A stretch of DNA of 64,000 nt from Glaciimonas immobilis. Its GTDB lineage: Bacteria; Pseudomonadota; Gammaproteobacteria; Burkholderiales; Burkholderiaceae_D. Numbering within the stretch: position 1 is the first letter of the stretch; each line of letters begins with the position of its first letter. The stretch covers positions 124,001 to 188,000 of the forward strand of contig NZ_JAAOZT010000003.1 of NCBI RefSeq assembly GCF_011947285.1, given 5' to 3'. Positions 1-8,770 of the stretch are shown here, piece by piece. A program made the translations under genes and the position numbers. The notes below the pieces were generated by a model. That model did no database searches. It was not told the DNA's origin and saw nothing but the letters and a program-made list of their open reading frames with translations.

Positions 1-1577
1 TTAAATTTTCTTTCTGAAATCCGTCTATCCCAACTTTTAACAAACAACTCAAACGCGATAATCTTCATAAAATCATAAGGTATTCCGCCTAAACCAATCG
101 ACGAAGATATTAGTGTAGATTCAAATTTATCCAAGTCTAAAATTTCATGCTCATATAAATATCCGTTATAAACTAAATCCCTGATCTTTTCCCTTTTAGC
201 ATATAGTGACTTTTGAAAGACTCCTGTAACATGCCCCTTAGTTCTACGAAAGATAGCAGCGGAATTACATCTTGCGAATATTTCTTCTCTAAAAACAAGT
301 CGATCTTGTGTAGAGTTAAATAAATCGTATACGGGAATATCCCGCGCATATGAAATAACTGGTGAGCTTGTCAGCGGAAAACTGAGGTGACAATTTTCAA
401 ATCGATTTTTTGAGTTACTATTTTCACATAGTGCTTGCTCTATACTATGATTCCTAAATTCTTCCCCATTTCCAAAGTGACCGTATTTCGTGCTGTGTTT
501 ATCAAAATATGCAGCACAAATTGAGGGTTTAATATAGCGATTTTTAACGTAACTCGTTTCCGACTTTCTTTGTAGATATTCTTTGATTACTTGAACTAGG
601 CCGACCCGACGATAGCAGGACAACTCAAGCGATTTTTTTAGAAAAAAAGCTAATCCTTTGTCTTTCAAAGCTTCTCTCAGCATGTGAACCGTAGGCGAGG
701 CGTAGAAAACATGATCGCCGCCATGCCCGTTCAATATAAGTGGATATTTGACATTCAGTTTTTCTATTGATTTCTGTATAAAACTGCGTCTAAATTTTTC
801 GAAACAAATAGCTACGGAGGGATTATCTGGATATTTATCAACAGTAATTACTTCGAACAACATGTCAGGGTCAATATCAAATATCACATGCTCAATTCCT
901 AAGCTAAGTGCTATTTTTGCCCCATGATTAACGTCATCATTTGAACTGCACCCATTTGATGCCCATGTTGCAGCCAGAATTTTTTTATCATTGATAGCTG
1001 CTACCTCATGAGCCGCGTACATCAAGGTTGTTGAGTCTAGTCCACCTGAAAATTCGATAATAATGCCGTCACATTCGTTGGCATTTTTTCGTATTTCTGC
1101 CGCTATTACCGCGTACAGATTAGAACACGGCGACCGGATTTCGTCTAAAAGAAATGTTGTGCTCACGTCCAATTTTTTGGAGGAATAGTCAATCGTTATG
1201 GAAGTACCGGGCGGTACTATTGAAACCCCTTTCCAAATCGTATTTAATCGATTGACTTCCCCCAAAAAAATAAAATTAAGTGCACAACTAATATCTATTT
1301 CTGGGGCGCAACCTAAAATTTTCGTTAAGTCACTCGAAAATATTATCTGGTCTTCCAAGGTCGAAATATAAAAGCTGCGTGTAGATTCCAGCCCATTTTT
1401 GATGATTAACTTCGACTCGTAAATCTCCATATTAAACGAGGTATTTTCATCATATAAGAAGTAGGACAGATTTCTAAAATTTCCATCCGGGGTCGTCAAT
1501 CTGATCTGAGTATCCTGATAAGACTTGGGATAATTCAAATTATGAATTTCGAATTCATTTGCTATAATTTTTTTCAT
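1..1577 (-). CDS. Lasso peptide cyclase (asparagine-synthetase-like, McjC/CapC type), cut by window edge
   Basis: The reading frame is open from an ATG at 1577 to the window edge, giving 525 codons without a stop. It carries the ATP-pyrophosphatase PP-loop SGGLDST at residues 177-183 and a GHGGD motif at 284-288, as in asparagine synthetase B. The N-terminal third looks like a degenerate glutaminase domain and has no cysteine at position 2. That is typical of lasso cyclases, which adenylate an Asp/Glu side chain and close a macrolactam with the core N-terminus. McjC is about 513 aa, so little is probably missing. GGAAG lies about 10 nt upstream of the start. The gene follows a lasso precursor gene by 56 nt, which supports the call over a true asparagine synthetase. 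Base composition is far more AT-rich than the core genome to the right. Confidence 0.88.
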   Translation of the reverse strand, partial: MKKIIANEFEIHNLNYPKSYQDTQIRLTTPDGNFRNLSYFLYDENTSFNMEIYESKLIIKNGLESTRSFYISTLEDQIIFSSDLTKILGCAPEIDISCALNFIFLGEVNRLNTIWKGVSIVPPGTSITIDYSSKKLDVSTTFLLDEIRSPCSNLYAVIAAEIRKNANECDGIIIEFSGGLDSTTLMYAAHEVAAINDKKILAATWASNGCSSNDDVNHGAKIALSLGIEHVIFDIDPDMLFEVITVDKYPDNPSVAICFEKFRRSFIQKSIEKLNVKYPLILNGHGGDHVFYASPTVHMLREALKDKGLAFFLKKSLELSCYRRVGLVQVIKEYLQRKSETSYVKNRYIKPSICAAYFDKHSTKYGHFGNGEEFRNHSIEQALCENSNSKNRFENCHLSFPLTSSPVISYARDIPVYDLFNSTQDRLVFREEIFARCNSAAIFRRTKGHVTGVFQKSLYAKREKIRDLVYNGYLYEHEILDLDKFESTLISSSIGLGGIPYDFMKIIAFELFVKSWDRRISERKF

Positions 1578-1583
1578 ATTTTC

Positions 1584-1611
1584 GAGCTTCCAAAATATAT
1601 TTAGGAAGCTC
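1584..1611 (-). terminator. Hairpin between lasso precursor and cyclase genes
   Basis: A perfect 8-bp inverted repeat (GAGCTTCC and GGAAGCTC) surrounds a 12-nt AT-rich loop in the 56-nt gap between precursor stop and cyclase start. It overlaps the likely cyclase ribosome-binding site. No T-run follows, so it is more likely an expression-balancing or RNA-stabilising hairpin than a full terminator. Hairpins just after the precursor gene are common in lasso clusters. Confidence 0.5.
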
Positions 1612-1633
1612 TATCTGACTCTCGTTCAAGTTC

Positions 1634-1798
1634 TTATGCAAAAGATCTCACAAAATAAGCTCCCTCAAGTATTGCCCCCCCAGGCGTGCCTTTCGTGTTT
1701 TGTGCTGCATCGATAACTACGATGCTGTCCTCGAATTTTTTTTCTTCCTTATTATTTATAGCATCGTCACGTTCAGTCACCAATAAAATATTTAACAT
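1634..1798 (-). CDS. Lasso peptide precursor, capistruin-like core
   Basis: This 54-codon gene runs from ATG (1798-1796) to TAA (1636-1634). AAGGA lies 9 nt before the start. The product reads as a leader of 36 residues ending N-T-K and an 18-residue core, GTPGGAILEGAYFVRSFA. The threonine at leader position -2 is the hallmark needed by lasso peptidases. The core starts with Gly, and Glu at position 9 would give a nine-residue macrolactam ring. The first four residues equal those of capistruin, and Arg15 sits at the same position as in capistruin, where it helps to lock the tail. Alternative cleavage before the later glycines would place Glu at 5 or 6, too close for a lasso ring. The cyclase gene follows directly. 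The maturation peptidase (B) and exporter (D) genes are not visible and may lie left of the window. Confidence 0.9.
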   Translation of the reverse strand: MLNILLVTERDDAINNKEEKKFEDSIVVIDAAQNTKGTPGGAILEGAYFVRSFA

Positions 1799-2290
1799 AA
1801 TAAAATATCCTTCTAGTTAGGTTTAAACGGCAAATTTAAAAAAGGCCCATGTATGCGCAATAATGTGCAGCGGTTATCTTCCCAGTGTCCAACCACTAAT
1901 GAGTTAATTGGAAGCGCAACCAAATTCAAATTCAGAAATTTCCCTCTAAATTCAAATCACAAAGCCTGATAAACACAGTACGCGTTAAATGCAGAAATTA
2001 ATACCCAGAATTATCTGAAAATAGCCAAGAATTATCTGTACTTAAACTAAGAATAGTCTTGGTTACGCTTGCAAAAATTGGGCAGTCATAGGAGAAGGAG
2101 AGATGCGTGCAAGCGCGATGTATAGCGTCAATTTATTTGATAACGCTCAAATACAGAGGAAGCGAGGAGCCCAGATTTGCGTGCAAGTCATGGATAAGGG
2201 AGCACTTCGTCCGGAGAGATGCGTAAGGCCTGTAACTTTTTCGAGGCGACTAACAGGCGCGCGAAGCGCGCTGTAAGTTTTTCGATGTGC
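1799..2290. promoter_or_regulatory. Gene-free upstream region of the lasso genes with weak candidate promoter
   Basis: I see no convincing gene here. On the minus strand a weak candidate promoter has TTGCGC (1855-1860), a 16-bp spacer and TAAATT (1833-1838), which would start transcription about 27 nt before the precursor start codon. Further upstream (about 1921-1960) the minus strand repeats TGAATTT three times, which could be an operator or just AT-rich filler. A 12-bp direct repeat, GGAGAGATGCGT, occurs at 2097-2108 and 2213-2224. The right part (2240-2320) has short GCGCGC-rich palindromic runs. Confidence 0.3.
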
Positions 2291-2761
2291 TTAAGAAGCG
2301 CGCGAAACGCGGCGTGCGGAAACTTTAAAGTGTCGGCTGAATTTGAATGGTCGCATGACACTCAGGCGCTCCGAAATGCAGGACGCGCTAAAAACCGGCT
2401 TATCCAATAGCTCAATATTCCAGCGCGTATCATTCATGAATAAAAAAGAAATCGTGTTTGGGCCACTTAACGTCAAGTCTGCAAACGAGGCGGCGCCTTT
2501 GCCCGATCAAATGCAGGCTGAGTTTTGTAAGATAAATTGCTTATTTAGGAGGAGGATATCCAGAAAGTCTTCGGATCGATAGCTATCAGATGTGATGATC
2601 AAATAGTAGTCTTTCCAACCAACCGCTGCCTCGACGGTGCCGACCGGGATACGTTGTCCGGTAGCCTGGCCATTTATCCATATCTCGCTTTTCGGCGCGC
2701 CGACGCCTTCACTGCCCCAAATATATTTGATGCAAAATTCGTTAATGGTAAGTGTTCGCAT
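2291..2761 (-). pseudogene. Small unrecognised protein gene interrupted by an in-frame TGA
   Basis: From ATG (2761-2759) the minus strand encodes 84 residues that end at TGA (2509-2507). The same frame then stays open for 71 more codons to TAA at 2293-2291. Both halves read like one globular protein of about 155 residues: the first half contains WKDYYLIITSD, and the second contains a run ending RPFKFSRHFKV. I do not recognise the family with certainty. The simplest reading is a recently inactivated gene with one nonsense mutation. No selenocysteine machinery or SECIS-like context is evident. There is no good ribosome-binding site at the ATG. Confidence 0.5.
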
Positions 2762-3244
2762 AATTATTTTTATTAAGAAAGCTGACGCGGCGATGAGGGT
2801 GCAATGTGGATCGTTACTAATTGATGCACCACCGGCTAACGCGCCGCAACACTTAGCGGCCATGGGCACCAACACAATTGGAGATCGGTAGATTAACAGT
2901 GGCATGCGCTACTTGATATGAGATAGCACTGAAAATTACACAGACTTTTCTGTTGTTAGCCGAGATAATTCTATTTTTTTATGGCGAACGTTACCAAGAG
3001 AACGACCGGCAGACCAGTCGGTCTGACGTAACCGAAAATGCTACGAGAAGAAAGCGTAGCCAGCACCACCTGGATGTGCGCGGGATGGGGCAAGGCGAAT
3101 AGCCAGCGGATGTCGCTCTTAACGATCTGAGCGATCTGAGCGATTACGGAGGCAAGCTGACTTAAAAACGGGCCTGCGAAAAAAAGGCCACCGAAATATC
3201 GGCAGCCATTTTGACATCAACCTGCTTAACCTGCATAAGCGAAT
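2762..3244. other. Gene-free stretch between the island and purM
   Basis: Nothing here reads as a gene in any frame. It has a short direct repeat (CGATCTGAG twice near 3125-3143). Near 3165-3210 it has small hairpins (GGCC with GGCC, CCGA with TCGG) that could end purM transcription, but without a convincing T-run. It looks like decayed sequence at the boundary between accessory and core DNA. Confidence 0.4.
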
Positions 3245-4288
3245 TTACAACACGATTGTTTGCGCTTCGCCTTCTGCCCGGATACGGATTTCACCGATTT
3301 TGAATACCGTTTCGCCCGCTGATTGCAGTTGCGCAAATGCCGCGTCTGCATTTTCTTTGGCGACGATTACCGCCATGCCGATACCGCAGTTGAAGACGCG
3401 ATGCATCTCGTCGTCAGCAACGCCGCCATGCTGTTGCAGCCACGAGAACAGTGGCGGCATGGTCCAACCGTCGCGATGCAGTTCAGCAGTAAGGTGGTCT
3501 TGCAACACACGCGGAATATTTTCGACCAGGCCGCCGCCGGTGATATGCACCATGCCTTTGACTTCCATCGATTCCATCAGGGCCAGTAATGGCTTGACGT
3601 AAATGCGGGTGGGTGCCATCAGCACATCTGCCAGTGGGCGACCGTGGAAATCGGCATTCAGGTCCGGATTCGCGACTGTCAGAATTTTGCGGACCAATGA
3701 GTAGCCGTTAGAATGCGCACCCGACGATGCCAGCCCCAGAATGACGTCACCGGGCGTAATTTTGGTGCCATCGATCAATTTCGATTTTTCTACTGCGCCC
3801 ACTGCAAAACCGGCCAGATCGTACTCGCCATCCGGATACATACTTGGCATTTCTGCGGTTTCGCCGCCGATAAGCGCGCAACCGGCTTGCTCGCAACCTT
3901 GGGCGATGCCTTTGATGACATCGGTGGCACTGGCTACGTCAAGTTTTCCGCAGGCGAAATAATCCAGGAAAAATAGCGGTTCGGCACCTTGCACCAAAAT
4001 GTCGTTGACGCTCATGGCGACCAGATCGATACCGACGGTGTCATGGCGATTCAGCATAAAAGCGAGTTTTAACTTGGTGCCGACGCCATCGGTGCCGGAG
4101 ACCAGTACTGGCTCCTTAAATTTTTTGCTAATCTCGAATAATGCACCGAAGCCGCCGATGCCGCCCATGACGCCTTCACGCATAGTGCGCTTGGCAAATG
4201 GCTTGATGGCCTCGACTAAAGCGTCGCCGGCGTCCATATCGACACCGGCGTCGCGATAAGAAAGTGAAACATTGGATGTTGAAGTCAT
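3245..4288 (-). CDS. purM: Phosphoribosylformylglycinamidine cyclo-ligase (AIR synthase)
   Basis: PurM converts FGAM and ATP to aminoimidazole ribotide in cytoplasmic purine synthesis. The 347-residue product has the family signatures [47 protein letters not shown] and [13 protein letters not shown] in order, at normal length. I chose the ATG at 4288 ([11 protein letters not shown]) because the family begins just before the SYRDAGVD motif. The frame extends 21 codons further upstream, but that part is unlike the family. The gene is divergent from the permease gene at 4442. Confidence 0.97.
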   Translation of the reverse strand: MTSTSNVSLSYRDAGVDMDAGDALVEAIKPFAKRTMREGVMGGIGGFGALFEISKKFKEPVLVSGTDGVGTKLKLAFMLNRHDTVGIDLVAMSVNDILVQGAEPLFFLDYFACGKLDVASATDVIKGIAQGCEQAGCALIGGETAEMPSMYPDGEYDLAGFAVGAVEKSKLIDGTKITPGDVILGLASSGAHSNGYSLVRKILTVANPDLNADFHGRPLADVLMAPTRIYVKPLLALMESMEVKGMVHITGGGLVENIPRVLQDHLTAELHRDGWTMPPLFSWLQQHGGVADDEMHRVFNCGIGMAVIVAKENADAAFAQLQSAGETVFKIGEIRIRAEGEAQTIVL

Positions 4289-4441
4289 GATGTGATTGCC
4301 AGCATAGGCGGTAAAATAGAAGAATTCGTCCGCGCATAACAAAATAACCATAAGTATTCACTCTATTAGTGTGCCTACTTTGTCTTGTTACCGCGATAAA
4401 TACGCTATTTTATCAAACCGATTCAACTATCCCCCAATTAC

Positions 4442-5524
4442 ATGCCATTTTCTTTTACCGACGAACAAAAACAAACAATGTTGTGGTTAGTTGTGGGGAC
4501 GTTGCTCATAGCGCTATTTGTGGCGTTGGGGCCGATCATGGCTCCCTTTGTGGCCTCCGCTATCCTGGCCTACGCTTTGAACCCGGGCGTAGACTGGCTG
4601 GCACGGCGACGTATTGGGAAGTTCCACTTACCAAGGGCCATGGCTGTTTTGATTGTGATGTTGATTTTACTGCTTGCTGTTTTGGCAATTATTCTGATCG
4701 TAATTCCCGTTTTGCGGACTGAGTTTCCTTTGCTGCAAAGTCAAATTCCAAGCTTTTTGACTAAGCTTGATAATGTGATCGGTCCTCATCTGGAGGACTT
4801 TGGCATTCATTTCCGACTTAGTAGCAGCGGTATCAAAGAGATGCTGGCCAAGCAAATGGCGACCAGCGGCGACGAGATATGGGCGGCGGTACTGGCCTCG
4901 GCCAAGGTCGGGGGTACGGCAGTGCTTGGCTGGATCACAACACTATTGCTGGTACCGATCGTGTTATTTTATTTGCTACTGGACTGGCACATTTTTCTGG
5001 CAAAAGTGGGCAAGCTGGTACCGATGCGCTGGCATGCAAAAACCAACGATATGGCCCGGGAAGTCGATGGTTTATTGGCGCAATACTTCCGCGGTCAATT
5101 ACTGGTCATGCTGGTGCTGGCGATCTATTATTCTGCCGGGCTGGCGATCGCCGGCTTTGACGTGGCGCTGCCGGTGGGTATCATCACGGGTCTGCTCGTT
5201 TTTATCCCTTACGTTGGTTTTGGGTTAGGTCTGATCCTGGCGCTAATTGCAGCAATGTTGCAGTTTAGCGGTTTTCACGGTCTGATTGCCGTAGCGATTG
5301 TGTACGGGTTGGGTCAGGTGCTGGAGAGTTTTTTTCTAACGCCACGACTAGTGGGAGAGCGGATTGGACTGCATCCGCTAGTTGTTATTTTTGCATTAAT
5401 GGCGTTTGGACAGCTATTTGGTTTTGTCGGAGTCTTGCTGGCGTTACCAACTTCGGCGATTATGTCGGTAATCGTCAAACATGTCCGCATGCATTATCTT
5501 AGTAGCAGCTTTTATAATATGTAA
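4442..5524 (+). CDS. AI-2E/PerM family transporter
   Basis: A 360-residue inner-membrane protein with about eight hydrophobic segments, starting at residues 12-45. The family-typical C-terminal part contains GLGQVLESFFLTPRLVG and GVLLALPTSAIM. Members export varied substrates and are commonly found beside purM and hda in betaproteobacteria. The substrate here cannot be told from sequence. No clear ribosome-binding site precedes the ATG. The family assignment is firm but the function is open. Confidence 0.9.
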   Translation: MPFSFTDEQKQTMLWLVVGTLLIALFVALGPIMAPFVASAILAYALNPGVDWLARRRIGKFHLPRAMAVLIVMLILLLAVLAIILIVIPVLRTEFPLLQSQIPSFLTKLDNVIGPHLEDFGIHFRLSSSGIKEMLAKQMATSGDEIWAAVLASAKVGGTAVLGWITTLLLVPIVLFYLLLDWHIFLAKVGKLVPMRWHAKTNDMAREVDGLLAQYFRGQLLVMLVLAIYYSAGLAIAGFDVALPVGIITGLLVFIPYVGFGLGLILALIAAMLQFSGFHGLIAVAIVYGLGQVLESFFLTPRLVGERIGLHPLVVIFALMAFGQLFGFVGVLLALPTSAIMSVIVKHVRMHYLSSSFYNM

Positions 5525-5769
5525 AATAGACATCTTTCGGATTCTGTAGTGCCTGGCGAATGTGGCGAAGGATGTTAGTCCATTCTTCCGCCGATCTGCA
5601 TGTGCAAAAACCAATCCCGTTGCTACAGTTTATGCACTTTGAGCGTTTGACCTTCGCAATGCTGCTTACGATGCGGAAGAGTCTGACGTCCTTACGATAT
5701 CGATCAACGTAATAATGAAAAAGTAGCTAAAGTAGTAACTAAGTAGCAATTAAGTATGAGAAACTCAGC

Positions 5770-6519
5770 ATGAGGCAGTTATTACTCGATATCACGACCG
5801 ACGACGCTCAGACCCTCGATACTTTTGTCGTTGGCAACAATGCCGAGGTGTTGCAATTTTTACAACAACTGACAGCGCCGTCCGCTTCCGCGATCACTGC
5901 CCGCGGAGATCGCTTTGTGTATCTGTGGGGCCAATCCGGCGCTGGCAAAAGCCATTTGCTGCAGGCCTTTGCGCGCGCTACCAACGCGCACCTGATTAGT
6001 GCTGCCGACTTAAACGCACATCATGTGGCCCATGCGACCGAATACAATGAGGCCTACAGTGCAGGTTTATTTCACTTTTCGCCCGAAGACACCGGTTATC
6101 TGATCGATGATTGCGACAAGTTATGCGCTGACGACCAGATTCTGGCATTTGCGCTGTTTAACCAAATTCGTGAACATGGTGGCTGGCTAATTACGAGCGG
6201 CGCGCAACCGCCGGCAGAATTAACGCATACGGTGCGTGAAGACTTGCGCACCCGACTTGGCTGGGGACTGATCTATCAATTGCATGGCTTAAGCGACGAA
6301 GAAAAAATCTCTACACTATCCCAGGCAGCGCAAGCCCGAGGTCTTACCCTGTCGAGTGGCGTGCTACCCTATCTCATTACACATTTTCGACGCGATATGC
6401 GTTCGTTAATGGAAAAGCTGGATGAACTTGATCGTTATTCGCTGGAAACCAAGCGCCCTATAACCCTGCCGTTATTACGCAGCCTGTTACAACTCGAATC
6501 TGAAGAAAAATCACTATGA
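5770..6519 (+). CDS. hda: DnaA regulatory inactivator Hda
   Basis: Hda is an AAA+ protein that, with the DNA-loaded sliding clamp, stimulates ATP hydrolysis by DnaA to limit initiation of replication. The 249-residue product starts MRQLLLDI, which resembles the N-terminal clamp-binding QL motif. It has a Walker A GQSGAGKSH at residues 54-62, an LIDDCDKL Walker B and the DnaA-like fold throughout. It lacks the DnaA DNA-binding domain. It overlaps the next gene by 4 nt (ATGA), implying translational coupling. The 245 bp upstream hold no gene. Confidence 0.92.
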   Translation: MRQLLLDITTDDAQTLDTFVVGNNAEVLQFLQQLTAPSASAITARGDRFVYLWGQSGAGKSHLLQAFARATNAHLISAADLNAHHVAHATEYNEAYSAGLFHFSPEDTGYLIDDCDKLCADDQILAFALFNQIREHGGWLITSGAQPPAELTHTVREDLRTRLGWGLIYQLHGLSDEEKISTLSQAAQARGLTLSSGVLPYLITHFRRDMRSLMEKLDELDRYSLETKRPITLPLLRSLLQLESEEKSL

Positions 6520-7187
6520 ATCTGGCCCTTTTCGACCTAGACCACACCTTGCTGCCGATTGACTCGGATTTTGAATGGGGTCAGTTTTTGATCCGTATCG
6601 GTGCCGTCGATGCCGACCTATTCCAAAAAAGCAATGCAGAGTGGTTTGCACACTATCAGGCGGGGACGCTTGACCCGGTAAAGTATCTCGAGTTCACCTT
6701 CGGTACGCTATCGACCTTTCCGCGCAAGCAACTGGATGCATGGCACGCGCAGTTTATGAAAGAAGTCATCCTGCCGAGGATCACACCACAGGCACTGGAT
6801 CTGCTGCAACAACATCATGATGCGGGCGATCTGGTGGCTATCGTGACCGCTACCAATAGTTTTGTAACCGAACCGATTGCCAAGGCACTGGGCGTCGATT
6901 TTCTGATTGCGTCCGATCCAGAGACCACCGATGAAGGCGAAATCACAGGTAAACTGCTAGATACGCCGACCTACGGACCTGGCAAGGTTATTCATACGCA
7001 TGCCTGGCTGGCGACCATGGATATGACGTTAGCGAGCTTTCCCCGTACTTTTTTCTATAGCGATTCGCATAACGACTTGCCACTACTTTTGCTGGTCACC
7101 GATCCGATCGCGACCAACCCGAACGCTCAGCTTAAAGCGCATGCCGACGCCCATGGCTGGTCGATATTGCAATTATTCGACGAATAG
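6516..7187 (+). CDS. HAD-superfamily IB phosphatase (phosphoserine-phosphatase-like)
   Basis: A 223-residue hydrolase with the HAD motif I FDLDHTLLPIDSD (residues 5-17), motif II around VTATNSF, and motif IV YSDSHNDLPLL. This matches subfamily IB (SerB-like). Such genes next to hda and pcnB are often annotated as histidinol-phosphatase or phosphoserine-phosphatase relatives, and the substrate is uncertain. The start overlaps the hda stop. Confidence 0.88.
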   Translation: MNLALFDLDHTLLPIDSDFEWGQFLIRIGAVDADLFQKSNAEWFAHYQAGTLDPVKYLEFTFGTLSTFPRKQLDAWHAQFMKEVILPRITPQALDLLQQHHDAGDLVAIVTATNSFVTEPIAKALGVDFLIASDPETTDEGEITGKLLDTPTYGPGKVIHTHAWLATMDMTLASFPRTFFYSDSHNDLPLLLLVTDPIATNPNAQLKAHADAHGWSILQLFDE

Positions 7188-7251
7188 AGATAACACTAAA
7201 ACTAAACACCGCATAAAACCACCCGCAATTGCCTCGGTATGTATGATGCTG

Positions 7252-7358
7252 CAAACCCGCAGGGTTTGTAATGATGCCGACCAGCGTCGCCTATTTAGCA
7301 TTTGTAGACGCGGGGCATGTGGGGTGTTTTTTTCGAGGTCGTCTCCCGTCGAGACGAC
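7252..7358 (+). promoter_or_regulatory. Two perfect hairpins upstream of pcnB
   Basis: The first has arms CAAACCC (7252-7258) and GGGTTTG (7262-7268) with a 3-nt loop. The second has arms GTCGTCTC (7338-7345) and GAGACGAC (7351-7358) with a 5-nt loop, and ends 27 nt before the pcnB start codon. The T-run at 7327-7333 between them does not directly follow either stem. These may be RNA structures in the pcnB leader. No function is known to me. Confidence 0.4.
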
Positions 7359-7385
7359 GCCAGGCCAACAACTACTCTAAGCACA

Positions 7386-8768
7386 ATGATCAAAAAGCTG
7401 ATTCGCTCCATTCTGGGACCCAAAAAAAAGGCGAACGACCATACCAAGCCAGTGGTATTAAGCCCCAAGCAACATGGTATTGACCCGCAACTGGTGTCGC
7501 CAAATGCGATACGGGTCACTAGTACGTTGCAAGAGGCCGGTTTTAAGGCATTCATCGTCGGTGGTGCGGTGCGCGATCTGCTACTGGGCGTCAAGCCAAA
7601 AGATTTCGATGTCGCTACCAACGCCACGCCCGAACAGGTCAAGCGCTTGTTCCGGCGCGCTTTTCTGATCGGTAAGCGATTTCAGATCGTCCACGTGATG
7701 TTTGGTCAGGAGTTGATCGAAGTAACGACCTTTCGCGGTGCCTCTTCAACGGGAGCGCCAAAGGATGAGCACGGGCGCGTGCTACGCGACAATACCTTCG
7801 GCGAGCAACATGAGGACGCCGTGCGTCGCGACTTTACGATTAACGCCATGTATTACGATCCGAGTAGCCAAAGCGTCCTTGATTACCATGGCGGCATTGC
7901 CGACATTCGCGCTAAAACCTTGCGCATCATTGGTGTTCCCGAGGCCCGCTACCGTGAAGATCCGGTGCGGATGTTGCGCATCGTCCGCTTTGCCGCCAAG
8001 CTCAACTTCACCATCGAGCCCGAAACCCGTGCGCCCATTCCTGTCATGGCCACGCTAATCAACAACGTACCGACCGCACGCGTGTTCGATGAAATGCTGA
8101 AGCTATTGATGAGCGGTCATGCGCTGGCTTGTTTGCAACAACTCCGAAAAGAAGGTTTGCATCACGGTTTGCTGCCCTTACTGGACGTGGTGCTAGAACA
8201 GCCAATGGGGGAAAAGTTTGTCACCCTGGCGCTCGCCAATACCGACCAGCGCGTACTGCAAGGCAAACCGGTATCTCCCGGCTTCCTTTTCGCATCGTTG
8301 CTATGGCATCAGGTGCTGGAAAAATGGACGGCCTATCAGGCGACGGGAGAATTTCCTATTCCTGCATTGCACTTAGCGGCGGACGACGTGCTTAACGCAC
8401 AAACCGACAAGTTGGCACTGCAACGCAAAATTGCGTCGGACATGCGCGATATCTGGGCCATGCAGCCGCGCTTTGAGCGCCGCGTCGGCAAAGCGCCCTA
8501 CAAGTTGCTGGAGCATATCCGACTGCGTGCCGGTTATGACTTTCTGCTGTTACGTTGCGCCTCGGGCGAACTGAATAGCGAACTCGGCGAATGGTGGACC
8601 GCTTTTATGGAAGCCGACGGCAGCGGTCGCGAGCTTTTGCTGGCACAGAAGCCAAAACTGGCCAACGAAGGGCCGCCGCCAAAAAAACGTGCGCGTCGGC
8701 GTAGCCCGCGTAGCACCAGTGGCCCCGGTACCAGTGGCAACAGCAACGACACACAAGATGGCGCGTAA
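7386..8768 (+). CDS. pcnB: Poly(A) polymerase I
   Basis: PcnB adds 3' poly(A) tails that mark RNAs for decay. The 460-residue product has the class II nucleotidyltransferase core VGGAVRDLLLG...DFDVATNATPEQV, the segment FLIGKRFQIVHV, typical of PcnB rather than CCA-adding enzymes, and RRDFTINAMYYD. The last 40 residues are basic and low in complexity (KKRARRR), likely for RNA binding. I chose the ATG at 7386 (MIKKLIRSILG) over an upstream in-frame codon at 7317, because the family starts here. The gene ends 2 nt before folK. Confidence 0.93.
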   Translation: MIKKLIRSILGPKKKANDHTKPVVLSPKQHGIDPQLVSPNAIRVTSTLQEAGFKAFIVGGAVRDLLLGVKPKDFDVATNATPEQVKRLFRRAFLIGKRFQIVHVMFGQELIEVTTFRGASSTGAPKDEHGRVLRDNTFGEQHEDAVRRDFTINAMYYDPSSQSVLDYHGGIADIRAKTLRIIGVPEARYREDPVRMLRIVRFAAKLNFTIEPETRAPIPVMATLINNVPTARVFDEMLKLLMSGHALACLQQLRKEGLHHGLLPLLDVVLEQPMGEKFVTLALANTDQRVLQGKPVSPGFLFASLLWHQVLEKWTAYQATGEFPIPALHLAADDVLNAQTDKLALQRKIASDMRDIWAMQPRFERRVGKAPYKLLEHIRLRAGYDFLLLRCASGELNSELGEWWTAFMEADGSGRELLLAQKPKLANEGPPPKKRARRRSPRSTSGPGTSGNSNDTQDGA

Positions 8769-8770
8769 CG

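Noticed and set aside
2507-2509. In-frame TGA as a selenocysteine codon
   Set aside because: The residues around it do not resemble a known selenoprotein, no SECIS-like hairpin follows closely, and no sel genes are in the window. A nonsense mutation is simpler.
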